Of a stretch of 64,000 bases of DNA, positions 11,381-23,963 are shown piece after piece. The notes beneath the pieces were generated by a model. It did no database searches, had not been told where the DNA came from, and saw nothing but the letters and a program-made list of their open reading frames with translations. The stretch lies in contig MU401551.1 in the NCBI GenBank assembly GCA_022579005.1, forward strand, positions 62,001 to 126,000, in the 5' to 3' direction. Made by a program: the position numbers and the translations under genes. This DNA comes from Poronia punctata. Its lineage: Eukaryota; Ascomycota; Sordariomycetes; Xylariales; Xylariaceae. The number at the start of each line of letters is the position of its first letter. The stretch's first letter is position 1.

Positions 11381-12358
11381 GTGGGCTTGGTCTCGACGTT
11401 GATAATACTATTATCACGAGGCATTGTGAGGCTCCCGCAAGCGACGAGGAATACAGACCCTGGATGAATGTCCAAGCGCCGTCGGACGACTCGTCGGTTC
11501 ATTGCCAACCACCCTGATCATTGTCTCAACAGAGGCAATTTTGATATAAACTTTCCTACTTACCTGGCTTGGGCACCTCATCTACCATGGCGTTATTTTA
11601 GGGGGGTCAAGGGTAGGATAGACGGACGTGAAAGGGTTATTTTCAGAGAAACAATGTCACGACCCTTGGGAATAAAGACGACTTTAGGCATGGTATGGAA
11701 TGCGAACGAAAAGGCAATTGAAGACCCTATAGATGGCATTCGCGCCCTGATATTGTACGAGAAGACACCAACATCATGCAGGCGCATGGATAGGCATATA
11801 GTACTTGACGGACGCATTGGAGGTAGAAATAAAGCTTTGGATTTGTTCCCAATAATCTAGAGTAACCTGGGCACACCACACATGCGGCCCGCACACGGGA
11901 TGTCCCTGTTCTTACTGCTTTCCCGTTCTGCGTACCAGCTTAAAACTTTGTTTGGTTTCTAAGCTTTAGATACAGAGAGGCGATCCCAAACTACCAGGCT
12001 CTCCTTGTTCAGCATGTGACGGACACATGTTCAAGTGACATTTCAAGGGGGCCATGTCGAACGGTACTCATAAGTGGACTAATCGGTATAGGCATAACTT
12101 ACTGTAGCTATATAAAGCCGGGTTATAGTTATACCCATTTTTTATCAGTCTAAACATTACAATTGACTAATCGAAGCATTTGCACTTTCGTCAATGTCGT
12201 CACTATCCTCAATTCCAATTCTACAAGTACACGTACGTTTTAGCTTCGTCAACCAACCTTAACTGCTGGCCGGAGTACCTATTTTCAGCGGCATTCATTC
12301 TCTATCTCCCTGGAAGCGAAACCCCCAAACTCAATGCGTCCAGGTTCCGAGATGAGGC
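11381..12358. other. Intergenic, no gene seen
   Basis: It lies between the GT31 gene and the J-protein. A 130-codon ORF at 11468-11860 has no recognisable domain and looks like chance. The end, about 12200-12358, is rich in pyrimidines and CCAAT/CAAC-type sequence and is probably promoter and leader. Confidence 0.45.
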
Positions 12359-13397
12359 ATGCCCGCCCTCTCAGCTGTATTATTCCCTTTGGCATCACCA
12401 CCAATTCAGCGCCAATACCTCCTCCTCGTCAACCTCTCGCTCCGACAGTTCCATACGAGTAGACGACGATCAAGATCCTGGGAGAACGAAAATCGCAACA
12501 ATGCACGCCGACACCGTCGTCCTTTCCATACCACCTCCAGCCGAAGCGACGATGTGATAGACAATGCCAAAAACCACTACGAGACGCTCAAAATAGCGCC
12601 TGGCGCCACCACGACCGAGATCAAGAAGTAAGAAAAATACCAATTTAACCATTTACCGTCTTGGTTTCCCTTTCCGGCTAACAACAACATTAACCCCCCC
12701 AAAAAGGGCCTTCTACAACCTTTCCAAAACCCATCATCCAGACCTCCACGAAGCCTCTGCCCGTCGCGCAGCAGCCAAGCGGTTCATGCGAATAAGCGAA
12801 GCCTACTCGATCCTCTCGTCGCCCACGAAACGCGCCAAGTACGACAGGGAACACATGGCGCATTTACAAGCCCAGGCTAGGAAAAACTCATACGCATCGA
12901 CAACAGGTCCCGCAGGCGGCCGGCCCGCCTCGGGACTTAGTCGACGGCGAAGCACGTTTACCGGGCCTCCGCCTAGTTTCTTCCGGTCCGGAGGTTGGGG
13001 CGCGCAGTCTTCGAAAAGGAAGGCCGCGCACGAGGAAAGTACTGGTGGCGCAGAGGCGCGTGGCAGTGGAAGTGGAAGTGGAAGTGGTACGGTGGGCGGT
13101 ATGGGCCCCGGACAAGATCCGTTCGGTCATAGGGAGGATGTCCCGCACTTTGATAGGGAGAGCCATGAGCGCACGGGCCGGAATCACGCCCAGCGCCGAC
13201 AGGCGCGACGACATGGTGTGCATGACGAGCACGGCCATCGCGTTGATGTAGAGGCTGAAAGAGGAACTGCCGGCATGTTCTTCGCCATTGGCGGAGTCCT
13301 AATGTTTAGTTTCATCGCTCCCTTCTTGCTTAGTCGGCTCTGGTATGGGGCCGCGAGGGAGAAGGAGAAGAGTGCCGCCGTCAAGACAAGAGGGTAA
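12359..13397 (+). CDS. Mitochondrial J-domain (DnaJ/HSP40) membrane protein
   Basis: Two exons, 12359-12627 and 12707-13397, give 319 aa. The donor GTAAGA splits a Lys codon. The acceptor AAAAAG restores IKKAFYNLSKTHHPDL, the J-domain helix II with its diagnostic HPD at residues about 100-102. The J domain covers residues about 78-145 (HYETLKIAPGATTTEIKK ... AYSILSSPTKRAKYD). The first 70 residues are Arg/Ser-rich with an RQFHTSRRR segment, typical of a mitochondrial presequence. After a Gly/Ser linker, one membrane span (MFFAIGGVLMFSFIAPFLL) lies near residues 279-299. The protein would recruit and stimulate mitochondrial Hsp70 at the inner membrane. Yeast Jid1 has the same architecture, but orthology is not shown. 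Confidence 0.85.
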
Positions 13398-13807
13398 ACT
13401 GCCAAAGGTTGAGTTTTCCTGGACGTAATATCCTCTTTCTGGTTGGGTGAACATGTATTATTTATGGTTGTGAGATGCACCTGCATCGTCACGTTTGTAC
13501 ATATGAGAAACGATTTCCAAGGTATAGAAGGTTATAACGCGCAGCCTCATAGCTTCCATCTTTGATAGAGACACTTGCTTTTGAAGGGGCATTATCGACG
13601 TTGTTATTTGTGGGATATAATCTACATGCAAAGAGAGGTCGCCGATGGGCATCTGACTATATTTGCCTGATTTATAAGATGCACGCATAATCGCGTGGGG
13701 GTATTGTCGAACTCTTTTTCTTTTTCCCCCTTCTCGGAGGTTCATCCCATCTAGTAATGAACAACTCCCAAAAGGCCACTTTTATCTATTCAACCAATGC
13801 GGGATAT
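13398..13807. other. Convergent 3' flank, no gene seen
   Basis: About 410 bp separate the convergent J-protein and porin genes. They are AT-rich and would hold both 3' ends. No ORF of interest. Confidence 0.5.
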
Positions 13808-15229
13808 TTAGCTCTCGAAAGTGAAGCTAGCACCAACCTGTTTCCGCATTTTATGTTAGTCCGGTCCTCATGAGTTGGCATTACATCAATTAAACGAACC
13901 TTGTGCGTAGCCTGGTCGATCTTCTGGGTATCGAAAGAGGCACCAATGCCAACGGTAACACCGGGGCGGAGGAGGACGTTGTAGGCAACGGCAGCAACAC
14001 CGCGGTCGTTAATCTTGGCCTGTTTTTCACATTGTTAGTAAACGGAACAATGCAACAAGCAGCTAATGCTGCTAGTAGCTATTAGGAATATACGAACCTT
14101 GGCGAAAGAGACGGGGTCGAGGCGGTACTTGCTGGCAACCTCAAGACCAACGGCGCTGCCGCTCTTGGAGTTCCAGGTAGCCTTGGCTGAAGCCTCAACC
14201 TGCTTGTTGACCTTGTGGTAGTAGCTGGCAGCGAAAACGCTCAGGTTATCGGTGGCAGTGACAGCGGCGCTGTAGGTGGGGGCGACGTAACCAACGGCGG
14301 CGCTGTAGCCGGTGAGAGCAGCCTTCTGAACGTCGTAACCGGCAGAGGCACCGGCAAGGAAGCCCTCGTGGCCAATAACAGCATCAACGTTGGCGGTAGG
14401 TCCCTTTAGCAGATCGAAGAAGGCACGGCCGTGGAAGGCGGACTGCTTGAAAGTAAGGTTGAGCTTGACACCCTTGTTGTTGGTGGCAGGCAGAAACTGG
14501 AAGATGGTCTCAGCCTTAAGTCCCTTGGCCAGAGAATCGGCCAACTCGATCTTGGTATCCAGAGCGTTGGCAGTGTTCCAGGTCTGGGTCAAGGTTAGGC
14601 CTGTACGACGGTACACCGTTAGCAAGTTTGTTATGTTTCCGTCCGTGGAGATGTAGAGATCTAGCAGGTGATCTCGACGGCCAGATAACTTTATAGGTCC
14701 CAATGAACAAGAAGCTGTCGTTGCCGGTTTCTTCGAAACTTTTCGAATTCCACGGCGGCTATGAGAAGAACTTTTGGTGGGAGTTGATGATTTACCGAGC
14801 GACTTGTCTGAGTATTTGCCCTCGAGCTATTGATTTGAACTATTGTCAGCACTGGATATAACGCATCCGCAACCTAGCCGTCGGCTAAGTTGACGTGTCG
14901 AGATGCGCGCGGAATGGCCCGTCGCGGGAGTGGACGTACAGCACCGCTCGTCGCCTTCTCGTGGCTGCTCTTGCCGGTAACCTTAAAAGCGACATTATTG
15001 GGTGTATTGCTCTTAACCTCGATTGTGCCGGCCGAAAGGTGGTAGAAGTCCTTGTTCAACAACTGGGTAGTAAAAATTGTTAGTGGCGATGACCTGTTCT
15101 GAATTGTGCGGGAAAATCCCTTCAACGGCCAACCGAATGGCGTAATGACCGAAGACGATTTTGTTATCAAGACTGGAAACTTACGTCGTTGGCGGACTTG
15201 GAAATATCGGCAAACGCAGGAACAGACAT
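13808..15229 (-). CDS. por1: Mitochondrial outer-membrane porin (VDAC)
   Basis: Six exons on the minus strand: 15185-15229, 14940-15062, 14796-14826, 14098-14600, 13900-14019 and 13808-13837. They give 283 aa, the length of Neurospora porin. All introns are GT-AG and the frame is continuous. The protein starts MSVPAFADISKSAND and ends VGASFTFES. Recognisable family blocks include LLNKDFYHLSAGTIEVKSNT, GLTLTQTWNTANALDTK, KGLKAETIFQFLPAT, FHGRAFFDLLKGPTANVDA, GFLAGASAGYDVQKAALTGY and KYRLDPVSFAKAKINDRG. It forms the 19-strand beta-barrel that passes metabolites and nucleotides across the outer membrane. The third exon is only 31 bp. The neighbouring J-protein and ABC1-family genes are also mitochondrial, but each has its own promoter. 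Confidence 0.96.
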
Positions 15230-18200
15230 TTTGGCGGGTTTGGAACGGGTCTAGAGCAAGGTTAGATGGAATAACGGCGCCGAGGGCTATGATATGTGAA
15301 GATGCTTGATTGATGTTTGCACCAGAAAAAGGAGGAAATGTACAGATTAAGTAAATGGCCTGCACTGACGATAGATCGGGAATGGAACAGCTGCGAGTGA
15401 GCTGGAAATTTGTTTTGTCGCTGCCGGCTTGCTATTGGTCTCAGGCCAATCACGAACTGGGCCGGCACAATCCCGCATTGACCCGGGAAATACGTAAGTA
15501 CACAGGTTAATGCTCCATCCAGCAGGTACGATTTGGTAATCACCCAATCAGACACAAGCATATGGATTATGTAAGTCACCCACGTCTACATTGACCAATC
15601 ACCCAATGAGCTCACCAGTTGTTGAGGACGAGGACACTTGCAATTCACGGTACTTTGGGCATGCCAAGCTCATCTCTTCTTCCGGACCCCCACAGGATGA
15701 CGAGCGAGGGAGGTTATTTTCATCTTTGCTCGGTACGACTCACGACTATGTTCAAACACTACATTTGAACTCGTGTGCTTTGCTATGCTTTGTAGAGCGC
15801 GAAACGGACGGCCAGCAGCCATTTCCTGAAAAAAGATAAACAGCATATACATACATACCTACAAGTGGGGGAATCCATCGGCCTTGCCAACAAGTATGTG
15901 TATCTCTTGAATGGGACCGGTACCTACCCAATGCTATGCATCCATTGCGAATCATCTTACACAAGTGGGATTGACGTAGCCGCGACCTGCGTCTGGACCC
16001 TGGCAACTGCAGCGGAAGCAAATGCGGTGAAAGGTGTAAAGGACGTACACCTAACTCATACAGTCAGTACGCCTACGGTGGCCTGCCTTCCTCTTTTTCT
16101 ACTATCTGAGAAAAGGCATAAGGCCAACGTAGGGTGAGGTAGCTGGTCGGGTAGTCTCCAGGTAAGTGTTACAGCTTCTCCATTATCAACAAAGCCGTCC
16201 CACAGCAGGTTATTGATACATTGGCCTTTACTATACACATGAAGAATTGGCATCGGGGTGCCCGTTTCCACAGAATGCTGCTATATTATATGGGTTACGT
16301 GTCTCTAGAAACAAAGTAGGGAAAATACATACCCGCTCACTTGTCATGGCCGTGTGTCACTCTTGTGCGGCTAACGAGTAGCATAACCGCCAACACGCCT
16401 TTAGTCAGGACGACATTTGCTTGAGTGGCTGTTCTTAAGGCTTAAGCTGAGCTCAATTCTACTCGTACTTCTCTTTTATATACGGCCACAGTAGGGTCGG
16501 TGATCAACATGTTCATTTAACAATGCTTCAACACCTCGTATACGATGATTCAAAGTCATTTCATGAGGGGGTCGCACACCACTTTCAAACCATTCGGATC
16601 ATGACATAGTTGCCATATGAGCATCAGGGTGCTCATCCGTCTGGATTCCCCCTTCTACCCGTCCATAGAAACCCGGGGTTATCTGGTATCAGGCCTGTCG
16701 AGGCTGATACGAGTAAGGCATCTTGCATTGAAAATGCTACCCAAGCGTCTCGGGCCCAATTTATTCTAGAAGTCATTCCTTTTAATGGAGACTTAAGATC
16801 TATCCGAGAAACGTTAAGTCGGGTTGAATCCACAAGCGGCTTAGACAACAAGTAGTCGATCAATATTCATGTGACAAGTTGTATATTGTTTTGTTTGTGG
16901 TAACTCTACCACCCAAAGTGCGGTGTTCGATCCATACCCTCTCGCTAATATGAATCGACAGTCGGCTATACTGCCACGAAGAATCTGGGAAGCCACGCCT
17001 ACACGCCTACACTACAGGACGGGTTACGCTGCTTGTTGTCGTGGGTGTTGTTGGATCTCCACCTGATCGCCTTAAGTGGCGGTGAACCCATGCGGTGCGG
17101 TAAAGTAGAACAGTGGTTCTGCCCTTTCGGGATCCTCAAAACAACTCTGGGCGCCATATAAGTGGCCTAGAGTCGAGGCACGGCGGTTACAACGGAGAAT
17201 ATGTCAAAGCAGGGAGGCTACATGCATCCCAACTTGAGCGTAAGCGGATGGGGTGCCATTTTTTATCGTTTTTCATGCCCACGATACCCTCGAGAAGAGG
17301 TTTTTCGTTGTCATGTTGACTACGTGTCGCCGAAAGGTTTGCGAATCATGGCTTAGGCTCGACTAATTAGTCCCGCTCTGTTCTATTGTTATTAGCTCCG
17401 GCCCATTCCGTAGCGCCGCCGGACGTGGTGGGTACGGCCGAACTTTATATAGATACTATCCCTTAGCATCGCTCTGACGCGATTGAACTAATGGATCGTG
17501 CATTAAAGTACGGAAAATATATCGCCCATACAGGTGCTGTCGAATATACCAGAATATTGTCCCTGGGACGAACTTACGCCATGTGTTCGGTCGGGCCAAG
17601 GCAAAGACGGTAGGCCCCGGATATAATCCATTCAGTCAACATTGTAACTAATGAGTGTTTGGGGGCATATTTACACATCTTACTCGCTTCAAAGATAGTC
17701 TTTGTCTTAACTGGTAGACTAGGTGTTCTGATGACTCCCGGGGTTTCTAGGCTAGGAGCCTAGGACGCACCGCATCTATGTTCTATGCTAATCAATTCTA
17801 AAGTTCCTATCGCCGCCAAAATCCGCCGGTTGATCCATCAAAGCATCGGGTCCGGCCCCTTGCTATTACCGTGTCGGGGCAAGTCAAACGGCCGTAAGCC
17901 CAGGCTATAGAAACCAATCCCCCGATTCCCACATTTCGACAAACCCATATACAGTGCCCACAGCCAAAATGATGCCCCAAAGGAACCGAAAGTAACACAT
18001 CGTACTGTATGTCGGAAGCCGTGCCTCGCCAACCTGTGATCCATGCCATGGATAGCACCTAGGAATTAAAAAGCTCGATACGGTTGGGGTTCTTCTAAAG
18101 TCCCAAGCCGTGTTAAGTCCGATGAGCCGCCCGTAAGGAAACGGTACGGCGAAGGGAGACCGGTGAAATGCTACACCTCCGTCCCACCCTAGATAAGAAA

Positions 18201-19960
18201 GACGCTGACGATGAAGATGAAAAAAGTCTAGCCCAACATCGCAGGTTATCTGTATTAAAACAAAGTTCAAGGACCTACTTAATTATCATTCTAATATCAA
18301 TACTTTACTTTTTTGTTCGCGTGCACTCCCGTCGAAATTGGATCAAGAAAAAGAGGATTGCGGCATCTCACTCACCCTATGCGGGGCCCCGGAATTATTC
18401 CGGAACTTTGCCCACCCGCTCCCCCCTGAGATAGTTACCTAAGCCCGAAAAATGATCAGCGAGGTGTAGGTTAAAGATCGTCAATGCGGCCAGGTGTCAT
18501 AGGAATAGGGAACGACATTCTAGCAATGGATATAATCGACCATATTGCCACTTGAACTTGAAATAAGAGTTGAAGGATTACATGATCCTTTGAGAATGGG
18601 CTTTCATGACATATTGGAGGATTCGTAGATGTGTGTGTGCGCGTGTACGTGCGTGTGTAAACCTGATCTGGGGGAGCTGATAGTTTCTCGACATGTCAGG
18701 TTTAGGTAGGTTCAAGTGATGAACGAGATCGGGAAATAGTAGCTTTAATGTAATCCTAGTTTTTAGGTATCACTACTGGGTATTATCGTGGTCGTATTGC
18801 AATATATTTAATATAAGAACATTTTGGAGGTGCTGGTGGGGGAGTGTGACAGGGTTGGCCGGACTTCCCAGGAAGCTGTACCGACGGCGTTTCGGATCAG
18901 ACTGAATAACATAAGCAAATGGTAGGGAAAGCCAGATCTAATCTCATCTTAATACAACTGTCACAGTCGAAATATATTCCTACTCATACAGAGTTCCAGG
19001 TAAGCATCCTATCGGAAAAAGCCAACCATGAAATCCTAACCGTTGGGTATGCTGGTTTGAAACGGGAGACCTGACAGTTGACATGTCCGCCGGTGTAACC
19101 TAAGTATGTAACCTAGGTAGGTAGATAAGGTAGTCAGGCTAAAGGCAGGCACGCATGATCCCAGTTAAAATTACCACTTTTCGACCAAGAATGGTGAAAC
19201 TTTTGCGAAAAATGTGTCACATGGAGATCATATGCAGGGCCGGACCAGAGTCTTCCAGTCCATCCCATCTTTTGCTGTATGATGGAAGGTGGGACTCCGA
19301 TCAGACCATGTCAGGCGATGCTGTTCTCCTTGCTGCGTAATGGCAATTACCCAGGCATTGATTGGCGTAAACACCCCTGTCGGATACTGTTTAAGCAAGT
19401 CTTGCTGGGATTTTTCGAAGCCATCAGCCCAGTGCGGCCGCCCGCTGCCTAGTCTAGGCCATAAGGTCCCTGACACTGGACAGTGCCTGAATGACCAAGC
19501 ATTTGGCGATCGGGAAGCCGTTAGGTATACGAGTAAGAAAAGTGATGGGTAGGGGCATTCTATTATAAACCCGTTCCTCTGCTGATGAATTCTTTTTATA
19601 GTATTAATACCACCTACTTGTTATAAAGGGTGCTTGATTTTCTTTACTACTCGTATATCTTTCGGTTTCAACCGGGTTATAGAATCCATCATTCACTATC
19701 TACAACCATCTCTAGAACGTCAATCCGAGGTACCTATCGAGACTACCTACCGACTCAACACAAGCGACAACAACCTAGGCTAGGGTATAAACTCTGGATA
19801 TTTAAGTTCCAACCTTTTTTTAGAAAAAGAAACAGAATCACCTACACACATCCCGTAGGACACCAGACAGAGGAAATTCCGAGCATCTCACCTAATTGGA
19901 ACAAAGACCCAAGAATCGCAAGTCGAGCAAACAATCAACGAACCAGAGACGAACGAAACA
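15230..19960. other. 4.7-kb gene-poor block
   Basis: No gene with recognisable homology was found on either strand. ORFs are short and have no start context or domains. The block contains a GT-rich microsatellite at 18630-18658. Minus-strand ORFs at 17807-18270 have a membrane-protein-like composition split over frames and may be the remnant of a decayed gene. The first 300 bp are the porin promoter. Confidence 0.5.
18630..18658 (+). repeat. GT-rich microsatellite
   Basis: An imperfect (GT)n run interrupted by GC and AC, about 29 bp, in gene-poor DNA. Confidence 0.75.
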
Positions 19961-20212
19961 ATGTCTCCCACTTATACCATGTCAGCACATCTGTGCAAAC
20001 AAATATACAAATCCTTCCAAAACCGCCAAACACCACCAGAACCAACCGCCAACTCTACATTTCCCCGCCGCTCACTATCTCCCGATCATAACAATAAGCG
20101 CTCCTCAGTAGACGGAGAAGGAAGCGACTCGTCTATTCCTCGGGATCCGAGATCACGTTCAGGATCGTCAAGTTCTAGCTCTAGTTCTACTTGGGGTTGG
20201 AATGGTCGCTAG
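19961..20212 (+). CDS. Possible small Ser-rich protein
   Basis: An 83-codon ORF starting MSPTYTMSAHLCKQ in a good fungal start context (GAAACAATGTC), preceded by about 200 bp of A/C-rich leader-like sequence. The C-terminal half is hydrophilic with charged runs and a Ser tract (SGSSSSSSSSTWGWNGR). I do not recognise a family. Start context and leader favour a real gene; the short length and low complexity count against. No introns are evident. Confidence 0.4.
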   Translation: MSPTYTMSAHLCKQIYKSFQNRQTPPEPTANSTFPRRSLSPDHNNKRSSVDGEGSDSSIPRDPRSRSGSSSSSSSSTWGWNGR

Positions 20213-21325
20213 AAAGAAAAGAAGCCCGGAAAAAAAGAGATCGCACGATGTTGTACGAACGGTGTGCAATACCATCTATCTGGTCTTACCTATCTGTTTT
20301 ATGCGTTGGGAATGGGAAATCAATCAATCATTTGGGTCGGGGAACACGGGGCGTTTTAGTGATACGGCAACGGAACGGGATTGGAATACCCTCGATTGAT
20401 TAATTAATCAATATCATTTTTTCTTTTTACTTCTACCTCCCTGCCTACCCTACCTGCTTACTTCCTCTCAGAACTAAGCTAAGCTTGGCCTTTTCTTTTT
20501 CACATCAAGTTAAACGATGATGAAAACGGTCAGTCATCGGGAATAGGAGGGACGGGACGGGGCGGGGCATAACTAAACTTCCTAACCCTTAGTACCTATC
20601 TAACCTACGTGTACATAGTTGGCGCAATATATTTTACCCTTTTATTGTCAAGAAGTCCAAATCTAATTCGTGGGAATGAATTTCCTGAACATGACCCCAA
20701 ATCAAGGGGGGAATCGTACATACCCGTACATACAAGAAAGAGGGAGGGTGGGTTGAGGGCGAGTATGACGGGATGGCGGCTACGATGATGCAAAGCGCGC
20801 TAAAAATGAAAAAAGTGTTGATCGGGTATGTAATTGTTTCCATCGCTTACATATGTGTTTGCATGTGTAAAAGGCCGGATCTTTCAAGTTACAGACTAGA
20901 TTGTACAGGTAACCTACCATTCGACTTATGGCCGCTTTCATAACACGAGTAGGCTAGCTGCTAAGCTGTCTACCTACCGTACCTAGTAGTACCAACTCAT
21001 CTCAAAGCGCCCGAGTACCAGAGAGCTCGCATGGTCAGTACCATACAATTGAGAATTCGTAACCCATCATTGTATTAAATAAGTCTTAGGTCTATCTGAC
21101 GAGGTATCTCCTCTATCTCTAATGCGCCATACGCTTTTTCTGTTCAAGACCGCCTTTCTATTTTTATTCCGTCCGACACCAATGATTTCAAGCCAAGGGC
21201 AAAAGGGAGAACGATTTCGCTCCATCGCTATAAGGGGTCGATGCGAAAAGATGTCTATCATATGAGAGGGCTAGCGCTGCTTTTATTGTTTGTCTGTCAC
21301 TGGACAGATGGGTGTGCGCCTTCTC
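20213..21325. other. Intergenic, no gene seen
   Basis: Three-prime flank of the ABC1-family gene and of the doubtful small ORF. It is AT-rich with GGGACGGGACGGGGCGGGG near 20550. No gene was recognised. Confidence 0.45.
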
Positions 21326-23236
21326 CTATAGTATAGCTGCGCCAGCGCCAGCCGCAACTTGCATCTTGCCAAAGCCAGCGAGTCTCCTGATGGCCAGCCA
21401 GAGCTCAAACGCCTCAAGCTTGAGCTCCACACGCAGGAACCCCATCCATGCAGTTACGAACCGGAATGCATTTCGGGGGGAGAGAAGGTTGCCCGGGCTC
21501 TGCTTGATCTCGTCCACTTGCTCACGCAGTACCGTACGTGCACAGTAATGCGCCAGAATTAGAAATGTGCGCATCGGTCCCTGGCGCGTGTGCAGGCTTT
21601 CATCGAGACTGCGCGTCAAGTCGTTCGTCTTAAGGATGAGGAGGATAATGCGAGGAACCTGGCCCAGCATTGTCACGAGGTCCGACAGCAGGCCTTCCTG
21701 TAGTGCGTCACCCATCGTCTTCTTCTCCTCTTCGGATCGTGACTTCATAATCGACGACTTGACGATGGTATAATCGCGGCCCGTGATGGCACTTGCAAAT
21801 AGGGGGAATTGCTCCTCCGTTACGCCCGCCACATCGTAAGCATGCTGCTTCATCGCATCCATATCGCCGTCGATAACTGCAAGCCACATCTTGGCGTAAG
21901 ACCGTTGAAGATGTTCGGGTATGACTCGATACAGTCCGTGGTCGTACAAGATGATCTCAAAGTTTTTACCTCCCTTCTTTTTCGTGGTCTTTCGAATCGC
22001 GATATTTCCGCCGTGCGGATCGCAATGTAGTGGTGCATTCCGGCCAAAAATCATCTCGTTGAAAACGTGTGCCAACGTAGCTGAAACTTCGTCACGGTCT
22101 ATCATGTTCGAGTCCAGATAGTCAAGGTCGTCTAAACGGTGGCCCGATTCGTTTGCCATGACTAGAAGCCTCTTCTTCGCCCATAGTACCCGAGGTATTA
22201 CTAGGGGAAGTCCCGGTATCTTTTCAAAGTGTTCTTTCGTACGGATGGCGTTGGCTGCCTCAAGCTGGAAATCAAGCTCCTGCGGCAACGAAACCTCCAT
22301 CTCCGAAGACAGCCATTCTAGGTCATACTCTGGGAAAAATCTTTTCAGCATCGAAAAGGTGAACTTGGTCAATGCCATGTCTAGAGGTGCCCACTGAGCT
22401 AAACCGGGATGTTGAACCTTGACGGCCACCTTTTGACCGCTTTCCTTCACAGTGGCCAGGTGCACTTGCGCCAGCGAAGCCGCCCCAATCGGTTCGGGCG
22501 CAAATTCGGAAAAGTAATCGAGAAGCTCTTCCCCGGTATCCCGTCTAAACATATCTTCGATGGATTCGTACGAGGACACGGGACATTTATCTTGGAGTGG
22601 AACGAAAGTACTGGTCCACTCGAAGGGAAGAAGATACGTCATGGCACTCTGTTTCGTCCCGTCAGCAAGCGCCCCTTATTCGATGCCGCATGGAGACAAG
22701 TTCCGTACCAGATGTTGTCCGAGTTTTATGAATATGCCGCCATTCTTCTCCAACACCTTCAAGGTACGCTCGGCACATCTCTTGTGGCATTGCTTCAGTA
22801 TAGTATCCTGCTCAGAGGGATCCTCGACTTTTTCTCGCTGGTTCAACGATGTACGGTAACTGACAATCCCAACACTGTTAATACCCCTTTTCGCATACAT
22901 TTTGCGGTCAGCATGGGTGAGAACTTACTCATTTATGCATACCGCCAAAGTCGCAGCAACCCTCCCCGTCCGTTCTGTCACCTCGTATCCATATTTTATA
23001 TCGTCGGTAAACGCTAATACTCCGGCGCCAGTAACGCCCGTTGCAGTGGCGGCCAATACCGTCACTCTCGATCTCGTCTTCGCACCCCCTCTTGAACCTT
23101 GCTGGCCCGTAGAATATTGTCGAGGGGTCAATCGCTGGAACTTGACTTGTCTGAAAAGTTGGGTACGGCAACTAGGGCATGTCCAAGGGGCGTTGCTTGC
23201 GAGACGAGTAAAGGACGCTAAAGAAGAAGGCTTCAT
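21326..23236 (-). CDS. ABC1/UbiB (ADCK) family atypical kinase, mitochondrial, MCP2/CQD2-like
   Basis: Three exons, 22929-23236, 22709-22859 and 21326-22648, give 593 aa. The ATG at 23236 opens a Ser/Arg-rich presequence with a CPSC motif and LTPRQYSTG. Typical UbiB features appear in order: KxGQ motif (FIKLGQHLS, about 145), an Ala-rich nucleotide loop (GAASLAQVH, 208-216) in place of a Gly-rich loop, VAVK lysine (227-230), the ELDFQLEAANA block with the ExD motif, the catalytic-type CDPHGGN (362-368) and DHG (389-391) replacing DFG. Members act in coenzyme Q and lipid homeostasis at the inner membrane. The overall layout resembles yeast Mcp2/Cqd2 and human ADCK1. Both introns are short and close in frame. 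The start faces the hypothetical gene at 23964 across about 0.7 kb. Confidence 0.9.
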
Positions 23237-23963
23237 CTTGGTAACAACTGGCACAGCATTGGAAGAGATTAAAGCGACAGTACAATGTACGGTTGACAAA
23301 GAGAAGGCAAGTTCAGTAGTACACGTAGGTATGCGACGACTGAACTTACATCGGCCGAGGCATTATAAAGTGTCAATTACAATCCTTGCCACTTGCATTT
23401 TCCAAGTCCAGGGGATCTCGACTGTGGAGCACCAAGATGATCATTGGAAGAAGTTGAATAGAATCTGTTGAGAAGGGTTAGCCTTAAACTTTTTTCTCTT
23501 ATCGGTAATGGCCGGGACTTGAACGCGCAGGGGGCAGCGCCACTTCTACCGGCTGGTGCGTCATTTGACGAACTGGGAAGTCTCGTATTAGGTACTGCAG
23601 GTGTAAGTAAAGTATACAGTGGGTTCATCAACGGGCAGTGCCAGGTACCGATCTACTAGTACCTACCTACGACGTTCTAAGCCCGCCCTGTAAGGACATT
23701 CAGTGTACTTGTTGTACCCCTGATTGTTGTCTGATCTCTTAACGCGTCTGGCAGCCCGCTTTAGTGCATTTACACAAGCAAACGCGTCTTACCTATTATA
23801 TGAGTAACGCGGGTCCCTCACTTTGCGCTCCCGACTTTACAACATGGCCTAGAACATATCCATAAACAAAGAAAGCCGGGACTTCCCAACGACGTCTGCT
23901 CTAGTACTGTCAACATCTTTTCGAGTTTTGGGCTCAGAATCACTGGTCAACGTTTGAACCGAA
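23237..23963. promoter_or_regulatory. Shared divergent upstream region
   Basis: About 730 bp lie between the divergent starts of the ABC1-family gene (minus) and the gene at 23964 (plus), so both promoters must be inside. No specific operator was recognised. Confidence 0.5.

Noticed and set aside
11468..11860. 130-codon + strand ORF
   Set aside because: No domain, odd composition and no leader-like sequence; most likely a chance ORF in intergenic DNA.
16880..16955. tRNA-like 3' half (GGTGTTCGATCCATACC)
   Set aside because: The T-loop-like TTCGATC is there, but stem pairs fail beyond three and no matching acceptor 5' half lies upstream.
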